Origin: Alphaproteobacteria bacterium
GTDB lineage: Bacteria > Pseudomonadota > Alphaproteobacteria > Rhizobiales > Hyphomicrobiaceae
Reading direction: 5' to 3'
Assembly: GCA_018819265.1 (NCBI GenBank)
Contig: JAHJQI010000127.1
Coordinates: 1 to 50,558 of the forward strand
DNA: 50,558 bases
The notes below the pieces were generated by a model that saw only the letters and a list, made by a program, of their open reading frames with translations, searched no databases and was not told where the DNA came from. The position numbers and the translations under genes are program-made. Position 1 is the first letter of the stretch, and each line of letters opens with the position of its first letter. Below, one piece after another: positions 32,548 to 41,234 of the stretch.

Positions 32548-34665
32548 TTGCGTCCGAGCCTTTTGACACCGCTGTTCGCACCCGCCCAGAGCCTCACCGG
32601 CATCGGGCCGCGCCTCGTCGTGCTGCTCGGAAAAGCACTGTCGCTTCCCCCCAACGTTACGCAAGCCCGCATCATCGATCTGCTTTGGCACCTGCCAACC
32701 GGCGTCATCGACCGCCGCGCCGAGCCGAGCATCGCGCATGCTGCACCTGGCAGCATCGTCACTCTGTTGGTGCGTGTCCTGAAGCACCGGCCGTCCCCGC
32801 GCGGCAACGCCAAGGCACCCTATAAGGTCGCCTGCGAAGACGACACCGGCAAACTCGATATCGTCTTCTTCCACGCCGACCGCCGCTTCGTCGAAGCCCA
32901 GTTGCCGACCGGAGAAGAGCGTTTCATCTCGGGGCGCATCGAGCAGTACGGCGAAAAGCTGCAGATGACCCACCCCGACTATATCGTGCCGCCGCAGTCG
33001 CGTGGCGACCTGCCGCTCATGGAACCGGTCTACGGCCTGACGGCCGGGTTATCGGGCAAGGTCCTCTACAAGGCCATCCGGCAGGCCTTGGAAAGGATCC
33101 CCGCCATGGCCGAATGGCAGGAGCCCAACTGGATGGCCGAACGCAAATGGCCGCCCTTCCATGACGCAATCAGCCACCTTCACCGCCCCGAAGAGACCTC
33201 CGACGTCTCGACCGGCAGCACCCATTGGCAGCGCCTCGCCTACGATGAGCTGCTCGCCGGCCAGATCGCGCTTGCCATCGTGCGCGCCAAACTCAAGGGC
33301 CAGCGCGGCCGCGCGATTTCCGGCGACGGGTCGATCCGCGAGAGGATCAAGGCCGCACTGCCGTTCGCGCTGACCGGCTCCCAGACCGGCGCCTTGCACG
33401 AGATCGCCGACGACATGGCCGGCCCCTGCCGCATGTTGCGCCTGCTTCAGGGCGATGTCGGCTCTGGCAAGACGGTCGTCGCCCTGATGGCGATGGCGAA
33501 CGCCGTCGAGACCGGCGCACAGGCCGCCTTGATGGCGCCGACCGAAGTGCTCGCGCGCCAGCACCTGGAAACGATTGAACCGCTCGCTGCGAAAGTCGGG
33601 CTGCGCGTCGCGCTGCTGACGGGCCGCGAGAAGGGCAGGGCGCGCAAGGATATCCTGGAACTTCTCGGCTCCGGCCATCTCGACATCCTGATCGGCACGC
33701 ATGCGCTTTTTCAGCCCGACGTCGTCTTCCAGGATCTCGCCCTGGCCGTCATCGACGAGCAGCACCGCTTCGGCGTGCATCAGCGTCTGGCTTTGCAGGC
33801 CAAGGGCGGCGGCGGCGGCGCCAACATGCTGGTCATGACCGCGACGCCCATTCCGCGTACGCTTCTGATGACGCATTTCGGCGATCTCGATGTCTCGCGG
33901 CTGACCGAGAAACCGCCGGGCCGCAAGCCGATCGTCACCAAGACGCTGCCCGTCGACGGCATGGAGCGGCTGATCGAACGCCTCAAGGCACAATTCGAGG
34001 AAGGCGCCCAGGTTTACTGGGTCTGCCCGCTGATCGAGAGCAGCGCCAAAAGCGAATTGGCCGCCGCCGAGGAACGCGCAGCCCACCTCGCGCAGATTTT
34101 CGGAGGCGATTCAGTCGGCCTGCTTCACGGCGCCATGGCGGGCACGGCCAAGGACGAAGTGATGGCGCGGTTCTCCGAGAACAAACTGAAGATCCTCGTC
34201 GCGACGACGGTGATCGAGGTCGGCGTCAACGTGCCCAACGCCAACATCATGGTGATCGAGCACGCCGAACGCTTCGGCCTTGCCCAGTTGCATCAGCTGC
34301 GTGGCCGCGTCGGCCGCGGCGACCGCCAGTCCTACTGCATGCTGCTCTATAAGTCGCCGCTCGGCGAAGTCGCCTCCGCACGCCTGCAGATGATGGAGCG
34401 TACCGAAGACGGCTTCGAAATCGCCGAAAAGGATCTCGAACTTCGCGGCGGTGGTGAAGTGCTCGGCGCACGCCAGAGCGGACTTCCCGAATACCGCGTC
34501 GCCAACGTGCCGAATTTCGAAGACCTGCTGGCTGCCGCTCACGACGACGCGCGCCTCCTGCTTGCCACCGATCCCGACCTCGACAGCCCGCGCGGCAATG
34601 CGATCCGCACGCTGCTCTATCTGTTCGAGTGCGACGAAGCCGTCCGCCTGTTCCGCGCCGCGTGA
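32548..34665 (+). CDS. recG: ATP-dependent DNA helicase RecG
   Basis: A 705-residue RecG. The wedge/OB domain (residues ~50-150) precedes the helicase with Walker A GDVGSGKTVVALMAM, DEQHRFGV, TATPIPRTLLMTHFGDLDVS, the motif VATTVIEVGVNVPNANIMVI, and QLHQLRGRVGRGDRQSYC. It remodels stalled forks and Holliday junctions. The start is the rare TTG at 32548: AAGGA lies five bases upstream and the translation RPSLLTPLFAPAQSLTGIGP matches RecG N-termini; there is no suitable ATG nearby. It is divergent from sdhE-mfd. Confidence 0.97.
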   Translation: MRPSLLTPLFAPAQSLTGIGPRLVVLLGKALSLPPNVTQARIIDLLWHLPTGVIDRRAEPSIAHAAPGSIVTLLVRVLKHRPSPRGNAKAPYKVACEDDTGKLDIVFFHADRRFVEAQLPTGEERFISGRIEQYGEKLQMTHPDYIVPPQSRGDLPLMEPVYGLTAGLSGKVLYKAIRQALERIPAMAEWQEPNWMAERKWPPFHDAISHLHRPEETSDVSTGSTHWQRLAYDELLAGQIALAIVRAKLKGQRGRAISGDGSIRERIKAALPFALTGSQTGALHEIADDMAGPCRMLRLLQGDVGSGKTVVALMAMANAVETGAQAALMAPTEVLARQHLETIEPLAAKVGLRVALLTGREKGRARKDILELLGSGHLDILIGTHALFQPDVVFQDLALAVIDEQHRFGVHQRLALQAKGGGGGANMLVMTATPIPRTLLMTHFGDLDVSRLTEKPPGRKPIVTKTLPVDGMERLIERLKAQFEEGAQVYWVCPLIESSAKSELAAAEERAAHLAQIFGGDSVGLLHGAMAGTAKDEVMARFSENKLKILVATTVIEVGVNVPNANIMVIEHAERFGLAQLHQLRGRVGRGDRQSYCMLLYKSPLGEVASARLQMMERTEDGFEIAEKDLELRGGGEVLGARQSGLPEYRVANVPNFEDLLAAAHDDARLLLATDPDLDSPRGNAIRTLLYLFECDEAVRLFRAA

Positions 34666-34839
34666 CCCAGCACGGCGGCCCTCCCCAACGCAATGTCGAC
34701 TTTGCATCCCGCAACGTCATGTTCCCGGCGGAACAGAACTGAATGCATTTCCCTGGCAAACGAGACTTGCCGAAACCACCCGCTCGGCGTCGGGCGTCAC
34801 CGCTGTCCCCGCAGCCTCCAGTCACAGGGAACGACAAAA

Positions 34840-35193
34840 ATGAAATCGAGTTTCGCCGCCCTCTTCGCCCTTCTCGCCGCCGCTCTCGTCTTCTTCACCC
34901 TCGCCCCCGCTCACGCGGCGATGACCGGGCTATACAGCGCCGCCGCCAGGAACGGTGCCGCAATCGTCCAGAAGACCGCCGGCAAAAGCCGCCGCGCCAT
35001 GCTGTCCGGCGGTCTCGCCTACGGCCTCGCCGTCGCATCCGAATTCACCGCCGGCAAGAACTCCAGCGACTACTCGACCAAGGGCCGCGAAATCGGCCGC
35101 GCGAAGGGTTGCCCGCCCGGTACGCAAGCCAAGAGTGCAACCGGAACCTGCTTCTGGAAGAATGACGACGGCAGCTACATTTTCGGCAACTGA
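34840..35193 (+). CDS. Small secreted protein of unknown function
   Basis: A 117-residue protein with signal peptide ALFALLAAALVFFTLAPAHA cleaved before AMTGLY. The mature part has the segment SRRAMLSGGLAYGLAVASEF and ends with a two-cysteine motif (KGCPPGTQA ... GTCFWKNDDGSY). ATG 34840 is preceded by AGGGAACG; in-frame codons upstream would add an unrelated ~49-residue tail. It lies 174 bases after recG on the same strand. I recognise no family. Confidence 0.72.
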   Translation: MKSSFAALFALLAAALVFFTLAPAHAAMTGLYSAAARNGAAIVQKTAGKSRRAMLSGGLAYGLAVASEFTAGKNSSDYSTKGREIGRAKGCPPGTQAKSATGTCFWKNDDGSYIFGN

Positions 35194-35348
35194 GTGACGC
35201 CTGCTGTACCGAAACGCCCGGACGGGTCGCCGGTCCCTGCCGGGCGTTCGCGACGCTGCCGCCTATCGGCCGCGATTGGCAATGGACCCGGTTCGCCCCT
35301 CCTGGGTAATCTCGCCGGACGATCAGCCTCCAATCCGGGAAAACCCAC

Positions 35349-35699
35349 ATGCTCTATCTCGCCGCCAAGGCCATTCTCTCCGGCATCATTATCGCCATCG
35401 TCTCGGAAGTCGCTAAACGCAGCCCCGGCCTTGGCGCGCTCATCGCTTCGCTGCCGCTCGTCTCGATCCTCGCCATGATCTGGCTGTGGCGCGACACATC
35501 AGACACGACGCGGATCGCCAACCACGCCGAAGCAACCTTCTGGCTGGTCCTGCCGACGATGCCGATGTTCCTCGTGCTGCCGTGGCTGCTGCGGCAGGGA
35601 ACCGGCTTCTGGCTTGCACTCGGCGTCTCGTGCCTGATGACGGTTGCGCTCTACCTGTTGACCCTTTGGCTCCTGCCCAGGCTCGGCATTTCGATCTGA
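35349..35699 (+). CDS. DUF3147 family small membrane protein
   Basis: A 116-residue membrane protein with four hydrophobic helices (AILSGIIIAIVSEVAKRSPG, LIASLPLVSILAMIWLW, ATFWLVLPTMPMFLVLPWLL, LMTVALYLLTLWLLP). The pattern and length match DUF3147, an inner-membrane family of unknown function. The motif ASLPLVSILAMIW is the strongest match. It is convergent with corA, 70 bases away. Confidence 0.85.
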   Translation: MLYLAAKAILSGIIIAIVSEVAKRSPGLGALIASLPLVSILAMIWLWRDTSDTTRIANHAEATFWLVLPTMPMFLVLPWLLRQGTGFWLALGVSCLMTVALYLLTLWLLPRLGISI

Positions 35700-35768
35700 T
35701 GTCCTCCCCGGACAATGGGGCCCGCCTTGTGAGAAAGTCCGCGATTAGACCGCCGCCCAAGCCGACGG

Positions 35769-36866
35769 CTATTTCCGCGGCGGGACGGTGAGCCACCCCT
35801 TGCGCCAGGAATAAAACAACAGCCCTGCTGCCGAGGCCGTCATCAACAGCAGAGCGAATGGGTAACCGAAGTACCAGCCAAGCTCCGGCATGTTCCACGG
35901 CGACGCGCTGCGGTCGAAATTCATCCCGTACAGACTGGCAATGAAACTCAGCGGCATGAACACCGTCGCCACGATCGTCAGCGTCTTCATGACCTCGTTC
36001 AGCTTGACGCTGACGCTGGAAATATAGACGTCGATCAGGCTCGACGCGACCTCGCGATAGGTTTCGATGATGTCCATCAGCTGGATCGTATGGTCATAGC
36101 AGTCGCGCAGGAACGGACGCGTGTCGGCGCTGATCAGGGGATGCTCGTCGCGAATGAGACTGCTGATCATTTCCCTGTGCGGCCACACCGCCCGGCGAAA
36201 CATCAAGAGGTCCCGCTTCATGTGGTGGAGTTCGCCCGCATGCACCGGATCGGGCTTGCGCACGACCACGTCCTCGAGATCTTCCAGCAGTTCCCCGAAG
36301 CGTTCCAGCACCGGAAAATAGGCGTCGATAATGGCGTCGATCAGCGCATAGCAAAGGTAGTCCGCCCCGACGCTGCGAATTCGGCCCTTGGATTGGCGAA
36401 TCCGTTCGCGCACCGGTTCGAAGCAGTCACCGGCATCTTCCTGCAAGGTGATGAGGAAGCCATCTCCAAGAAAGAATGCAACCTGCTCGGTCTCGCCCGA
36501 TCTGCTCTCGCGAAGCATCCGCGCGATCAGAAACAAATGGTCGCCGTATTCCTCCGCCTTCGGCCTCTGATGCGTATTGACCGCATCTTCGAGAGCCAGC
36601 CGGTGCAGTCCGAACTGCTCGCCGATTCGAACGATGGCATCTGCATTCCCGAGCCCCGTGACATCGATCCAGATGACGGGAAACCGAGCCCGCAGATCGG
36701 CAATCTCTTCGAGACCGGCATCGCGCTGCTCGGCGAAGGTATCAGGACCATAGGCGATGATCTTCACCTTCGTTGGACCCGATTGCCGGGGCGAGACCAC
36801 CTGTCCGGGAGCCGAACCCGGCAACAGTTGGCGCTTGATCTTGATGAGCGATTTCTTCTTGCTCAT
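35769..36866 (-). CDS. corA: CorA-family magnesium/cobalt transporter
   Basis: A 365-residue CorA homologue. A large cytoplasmic domain (residues 1-300, with VIWIDVTGLGNADAIVRIGE, FGLHRLALEDAVNTHQRPK) is followed by two C-terminal helices joined by the signature YGMNFD. The stretch LTIVATVFMPLSFIASLYGMN is the first pore helix. It forms a pentameric Mg2+ channel in the inner membrane. The start is probably ATG 36866; a TTG four codons earlier is possible, and neither has a strong ribosome site. Confidence 0.93.
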   Translation of the reverse strand: MSKKKSLIKIKRQLLPGSAPGQVVSPRQSGPTKVKIIAYGPDTFAEQRDAGLEEIADLRARFPVIWIDVTGLGNADAIVRIGEQFGLHRLALEDAVNTHQRPKAEEYGDHLFLIARMLRESRSGETEQVAFFLGDGFLITLQEDAGDCFEPVRERIRQSKGRIRSVGADYLCYALIDAIIDAYFPVLERFGELLEDLEDVVVRKPDPVHAGELHHMKRDLLMFRRAVWPHREMISSLIRDEHPLISADTRPFLRDCYDHTIQLMDIIETYREVASSLIDVYISSVSVKLNEVMKTLTIVATVFMPLSFIASLYGMNFDRSASPWNMPELGWYFGYPFALLLMTASAAGLLFYSWRKGWLTVPPRK

Positions 36867-36935
36867 AGGCTGCCGCAAACGTGTTCGCCAATCGCGATCA
36901 GCCGCTGAAACGGCGTTGCCCGGCCAATCATATTG

Positions 36936-37700
36936 CTATTCCTTCCCCGTCAACTCCCGCACCTTTGCCTCGTACTCCGGCACCACCATTCCCGCCGAGA
37001 TGATGACCTTGGCGGCATCTTCCGCGGTCATGTCGAGGATCGTGACCTTGTCGCGCGGCACGAAACAGATGAACCCTGTCGGCGGCACCACCCCCGTCGG
37101 CATGAACACTCCGACGAGTTGCTTGCTGCCATCCCCGGCCTTGGCGTTGATCTCGCCTGTCGCCTCGCTGGTGACAAACACGATCGACCACAAACCCTTG
37201 GACGGGAACTCGACAAGACCGACCTTCTGGAAGCTCTGGTTCGTCCCCGCCGTCGAGATGACGCCCTCGAACACCTGTTTCAGGGCCCGGTAGACGTTCC
37301 GCACGATCGGCATGCCCTCGAGCATCATCTCGCCCGCCGAGATCAGCGACCGGCCTAGCAGGTTTGCCGCCAGCGCCCCGATCAGCATCAGCCCCACGAC
37401 ACCGAACATCAAGCCGATGCCGGGCACCGCGAATGGCAAATAGGTTTCGGGCAGGTAGCGGTCGGGTATGAAGGGTTTGATGTAGGTATCGACGACGTGG
37501 ATGAACGTCCAGACGATGTAGATCGTGATCGTCACCGGCCCGACGATGATGAGACCTGTCAGGAAATAGTTTCTTAGCCGCGCGCCCAGATGCGAAGTGA
37601 AACCGCGTTTCGGCTCAGGCGCGAACGGACCGGGTAGGTCGCCGGAATGATCGTCCTTGCCCTTGGGAGGATCGTCGGAATTGCCGTTGTCCTTGGCCAT
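36936..37700 (-). CDS. DUF502 membrane protein
   Basis: A 254-residue DUF502 protein. A charged Asp/Lys/Pro-rich N-terminus precedes two transmembrane helices (NYFLTGLIIVGPVTITIYIV, GIGLMFGVVGLMLIGALAAN). The soluble domain carries the family motifs PIVRNVYRALKQVFEGVIS, FQKVGLVEFPSKGLWSIVFV and VGVFMPTGVVPPTGFICFVP. The function is unknown. Its place between recG and glmS is conserved in Hyphomicrobiales. It is followed by corA 69 bases downstream on the same strand... the corA start at 36866 makes co-transcription possible. Confidence 0.92.
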   Translation of the reverse strand: MAKDNGNSDDPPKGKDDHSGDLPGPFAPEPKRGFTSHLGARLRNYFLTGLIIVGPVTITIYIVWTFIHVVDTYIKPFIPDRYLPETYLPFAVPGIGLMFGVVGLMLIGALAANLLGRSLISAGEMMLEGMPIVRNVYRALKQVFEGVISTAGTNQSFQKVGLVEFPSKGLWSIVFVTSEATGEINAKAGDGSKQLVGVFMPTGVVPPTGFICFVPRDKVTILDMTAEDAAKVIISAGMVVPEYEAKVRELTGKE

Positions 37701-37733
37701 CGATTGCCCGCTCTCAGACGCCCGCCGTCCACA

Positions 37734-37798
37734 TCTAGAGCAACATCCGATCTGACGGAAGCGCCGAAGTCGATTCCTGGGTTGGATGTTGCTCTAGA
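37734..37798. repeat. Intergenic palindromic element, first of two
   Basis: TCTAGAGCAACATCC (37734-37748) and GGATGTTGCTCTAGA (37784-37798) are perfect 15-base arms around a 35-base loop. This is the form of the Rhizobium intergenic mosaic-type elements. It lies between the DUF502 and SPOR genes. Confidence 0.88.
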
Positions 37799-37807
37799 AT
37801 CAAAATG

Positions 37808-37873
37808 CTAGAGCATCTCTTTCCGACCATCCGATCGCGAGAAGCGATCGCGTATGGCCGAACAATGCTCTAG
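37808..37873. repeat. Intergenic palindromic element, second of two
   Basis: Outer arms CTAGAGCA.../...TGCTCTAG with an inner stem CGATCGC-GAGAA-GCGATCG. It begins ten bases after the first element and has related ends (CTAGAGCA) but a different interior. Confidence 0.85.
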
Positions 37874-37945
37874 CCACGATGGCACGGGAGCGGCCCGCTC
37901 CGACCCCCGACTTTCGTTTGAGGAACCCAGGATGCGACGCCAGCG

Positions 37946-39082
37946 CTACTTCTTGACCACCAGGCAATCGTAGCCGTCCGCCTTCAGCACCTTGCAGACC
38001 TTTTCCGTTTCGCTGGTCTGCGCGAAGGGCCCGACGTTCACCTGGTAGAACGTCCCCATATTGCCGAAGACGGTCTCGCTGATGTCGGGGACGCGCGCGC
38101 CGAGTGGCCCGGAATGCTTCTGTTTGAGTTGGGCGGCAAGCCGCTGGGCTTCGTCGCGGGAGCGTACGGCGGCGACCTGCAGCTTGTAGGCCCCAGCCGG
38201 ATCGGCCGCGTCTGTGGCGGTCGCCGTCTTTCGCACCGCGGTTTGGCGAACCGGAGCCGCGTCGGCTTTCGCAACGCTCACCGACGTTTCGCTGGTCCAT
38301 GCCGAGACGGCCGAAGTTGCGCCCCCCTCGGTCGCCGGAGCACCGATCGACGCCGTCGAAGAAGGTGCAGTTTCCGGCGGCTGCGCAGGAGAACTGCCGC
38401 CGCTGAACAGGTTCGAGAAGAAGCTCCCGACACCCGACAACGGATTACCGGAGGCAGGTTTAGCATCTTCGGCTTCGCTTGCGACCTCGGGAGCCTTGGC
38501 GACCCGCGTTGCAAACCCCGTTGCGGGCGCAGCTCCGTTGGATTTCGGCGCAGCCGCAACGTCGGCCGGCTTTGCTGGCGCACTTGCGGTCGCCGGCACG
38601 CCGGGCGCCTGCGCAGTCGGTGAAGGGGTCCCGATGCTCGTGCCGGGCGGTCCGGGATCCTGGACGCCGACCGCCTCATAAGCCTTGCCCCGCGCTTCAA
38701 GCGCGGTCTGCTGCTCTTCCGGCGACAACCCGCCCTTCATCCACACAGCATTTGTCAGGTCGGCAATCGCTTGTGCCGATTTGCCCGAACGCTGATAGGC
38801 AAGCCCGCGATAATAGAACGCCTTGGCGAGGTCCTGCGAAGACAGCCCGCCGGCTGACACGGCACTCGATAGCGTCGCCACGGCCTTGTCCATCTTGCCG
38901 GATTCGTAGGCTTTGATGCCCTCGATCACGGTCTTGCGCCCGTCTGCGGGTTTCGCCTTGGTCTTCGTTTTGGTGGTCTGCGCGACCGCCAGGCTATGCG
39001 GCCCGACAGGCAACGCCAACGCCAGCGCGCCTGCTGCAAGCAACAGGCAAAAGCGGGACAACGGTCCGACTGCGGGCGTCAT
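37946..39082 (-). CDS. SPOR-domain envelope protein with TPR-like N-terminal region
   Basis: A 378-residue exported protein. After the signal sequence (FCLLLAAGALALALPVG) comes a TPR-like helical region (IEGIKAYESGKMDKAVATLS, AFYYRGLAYQRSGKSAQAIA). A long Ala/Pro/Ser-rich linker follows, then a C-terminal SPOR domain (YKLQVAAVRSRDEAQRLAAQ, YQVNVGPFAQTSETEKVCKV, GYDCLVVKK). SPOR domains bind denuded peptidoglycan glycan at division sites, so a septal or cell-wall role is likely. AGGAG lies ten bases before ATG 39082. It is downstream of glmS on the same strand, 139 bases away. Confidence 0.9.
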   Translation of the reverse strand: MTPAVGPLSRFCLLLAAGALALALPVGPHSLAVAQTTKTKTKAKPADGRKTVIEGIKAYESGKMDKAVATLSSAVSAGGLSSQDLAKAFYYRGLAYQRSGKSAQAIADLTNAVWMKGGLSPEEQQTALEARGKAYEAVGVQDPGPPGTSIGTPSPTAQAPGVPATASAPAKPADVAAAPKSNGAAPATGFATRVAKAPEVASEAEDAKPASGNPLSGVGSFFSNLFSGGSSPAQPPETAPSSTASIGAPATEGGATSAVSAWTSETSVSVAKADAAPVRQTAVRKTATATDAADPAGAYKLQVAAVRSRDEAQRLAAQLKQKHSGPLGARVPDISETVFGNMGTFYQVNVGPFAQTSETEKVCKVLKADGYDCLVVKK

Positions 39083-39150
39083 CGCGAGACATCTCCTGAA
39101 TTAAGAACGGAACCGGATGCTGGGACATGTTTCCGGCAAAACCACGATGG

Positions 39151-39179
39151 AGCGTAGTAAATGCTAGAAGATTCGGCAA
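39151..39179 (-). promoter_or_regulatory. Possible promoter of the SPOR gene
   Basis: On the minus strand TTGCCG (39179-39174) and TACGCT (39156-39151) are 17 bases apart, about 70 bases before the SPOR start. It is a moderate match only. Confidence 0.35.
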
Positions 39180-39221
39180 ATATGAGGACCGAATCGCCAT
39201 AAATGCAACAAACCGCGCAAT

Positions 39222-41042
39222 TTATTCGACGGTAACCGACTTGGCCAGGTTGCGCGGCTGGTCGACGTCCGTCCCCATGAACACCGCCGTATGGTAGGCG
39301 ATGAGCTGGACCGGAATCGCATAGAGTAGCGGATTCGTGAAGGCATGCGCATCTGGCACCTTGATGTGCGCCAGCAGTTCGCAGCCCGCCGCATCCGGCT
39401 TCCCATTTGAAATCAGCACGATCTGCCCACCGCGCGCGGCCACCTCCTGCACGTTCGACACGGTCTTCTCGCTGAGGCCATCTTCGGGAGCCACGACGAT
39501 AACGGGAACATTCTCGTCAATCAGCGCGATAGGCCCGTGCTTGAGTTCGCCGGCCGCATACCCTTCCGCGTGAATGTAGGAGATTTCCTTGAGCTTCAGC
39601 GCGCCTTCGAGGGCCAGCGGGAAGTTGATGCCGCGCCCCAGATAGAGTACGTCGCGCGCCTTCGAGAGATCGTGGGCAAGTTTCTCGTAGGGGCGTTCGT
39701 CGGCAACCATTTCGGCGATATGCCGCGGAACTTCGAGGAGCCCTTTGACGAGTTCCTGTTCGAGTTCCGCCGAGATCGTTCCGCGCGCGCGCCCGAGCGC
39801 CAGCGCCAGACTGGCGAGAGCCGCCAACTGGCAGGTGAACGCCTTCGTCGAGGCAACCCCGATTTCAGGTCCCGCCAGCGTCTGCAATACGACATCGGAC
39901 TCGCGCGCGATCGAGGACGTGCGAACGTTGACGATTGAAGCGATGCGCTGACCCTGCTCCTTGCAGTACCGCAGCACGGCGAGCGTGTCGGCGGTTTCCC
40001 CCGACTGCGAAATGAACAGCGCCAGCCCGTTTTCGGGAAGCGGCGGTTCGCGGTACCGCATTTCCGAAGCGACATCGACTTCGACTGCAACCCGCGCATA
40101 GCGCTCGATCCAGTACTTGCCGACGAGACCAGCGTAATAGGCCGTTCCGCAGGCCGAGATGGTGACGCGCGAAAGGGCGCTGAGATCGATCCCGAGGTCG
40201 GGGAAGTTGACCTTGCCTTCCGCCATGTCGATGTAATGGGCCAGCGTGTGGCTGATCACCTCGGGCTGCTCATGGATTTCTTTCGCCATGAAGTGGCGGT
40301 GGTTGCCCTTGTCGACCAGAAGCGAACTCGCCTGCGACTTGACCGCGGTACGCTTCACCGGTTGCCCGGCTGCATCGAAGATCTCCGCGCCGAGCCGGCG
40401 CAACACGGCCATGTCACCTTCTTCGAGATAGGTGATCTCGCTCGTGAAAGGAGCCAGCGCAATGGCATCCGAGCCAAGGTACATGGCGTCTTCGCCATGC
40501 CCGATCGCCAGCGGGCTGCCGCGCCGCGCCGCGATCATCAAGTCGTCGTGACCGGCAAAAATGATCCCCAGCGCAAACGCACCTTCAAGCTGCGGCAGCG
40601 CCGCCTTGACGGCCGCCACAGGATCGCCGCGGCGGTTGAATTCCTCGGTGATGAGATGCACGACCGCTTCCGTATCGGTATCGCTGTCGAAAACGTGGCC
40701 CTTGGCCTTGAGGTCCTCGCGCAGCGCCCGGAAATTCTCGATAATCCCATTGTGGACCACCGACACGCGCTCCGACATATGCGGATGCGCATTCGTTTCG
40801 GTCGGCTTGCCATGCGTCGCCCATCGCGTATGGCCGATCCCGGTCAGCCCCTTCAACGGGTCTTCTGCGATCCGCTGTTCCAGGTTGCGCAGCTTGCCTT
40901 CGGCCCGGCGCCGCCCCAGATGCCCGTTCTCGACCGTCGCGATCCCGGCGGAATCATAGCCGCGATATTCAAGGCGCCGCAGCGCGTCGACGAGATCACC
41001 CGAAACGGGATGAGTACCGAGGATTCCGACGATGCCGCACAT
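39222..41042 (-). CDS. glmS: Glutamine--fructose-6-phosphate aminotransferase (isomerising)
   Basis: A 606-residue GlmS. The N-terminal nucleophile is Cys2 in MCGIVGILGTHPVSGDLVDA, exposed after Met removal. The glutaminase motifs RRLEYRGYDSAG, GIGHTRWATHGKPTETNAHP and HNGIIENF are present. The two SIS isomerase domains follow (ISACGTAYYAGLVGKYWIER, LFISQSGETADTLAVLRYCK, IHAEGYAAGELKHGPIALID) and the C-terminus is DVDQPRNLAKSVTVE. It makes glucosamine-6-P from fructose-6-P and glutamine, first step of UDP-GlcNAc synthesis. glmU lies 192 bases upstream on the same strand. No glmS ribozyme is apparent. Confidence 0.98.
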   Translation of the reverse strand: MCGIVGILGTHPVSGDLVDALRRLEYRGYDSAGIATVENGHLGRRRAEGKLRNLEQRIAEDPLKGLTGIGHTRWATHGKPTETNAHPHMSERVSVVHNGIIENFRALREDLKAKGHVFDSDTDTEAVVHLITEEFNRRGDPVAAVKAALPQLEGAFALGIIFAGHDDLMIAARRGSPLAIGHGEDAMYLGSDAIALAPFTSEITYLEEGDMAVLRRLGAEIFDAAGQPVKRTAVKSQASSLLVDKGNHRHFMAKEIHEQPEVISHTLAHYIDMAEGKVNFPDLGIDLSALSRVTISACGTAYYAGLVGKYWIERYARVAVEVDVASEMRYREPPLPENGLALFISQSGETADTLAVLRYCKEQGQRIASIVNVRTSSIARESDVVLQTLAGPEIGVASTKAFTCQLAALASLALALGRARGTISAELEQELVKGLLEVPRHIAEMVADERPYEKLAHDLSKARDVLYLGRGINFPLALEGALKLKEISYIHAEGYAAGELKHGPIALIDENVPVIVVAPEDGLSEKTVSNVQEVAARGGQIVLISNGKPDAAGCELLAHIKVPDAHAFTNPLLYAIPVQLIAYHTAVFMGTDVDQPRNLAKSVTVE

Positions 41043-41234
41043 GCCGCTTTGAATTCCCTTGCTGAACTTCGGCCGCTGAGCGACCCGCTCGATCGATACT
41101 GCGCGAAGCCGATTCGGCCAACCCACGTTGTATTACTAACCCGGCAGTACGCGAAGGGTCGGACTGGCCGTTCCGATGCTCTATCTCACGCTCGTTGCGG
41201 TCAACCTGAGCAAATAGCGTGCCGTTTAACCCGT

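Noticed and set aside
41043..41234. glmS ribozyme
   Set aside because: The 192 bases upstream of glmS show no recognisable ribozyme core; these are typical of Gram-positive bacteria.
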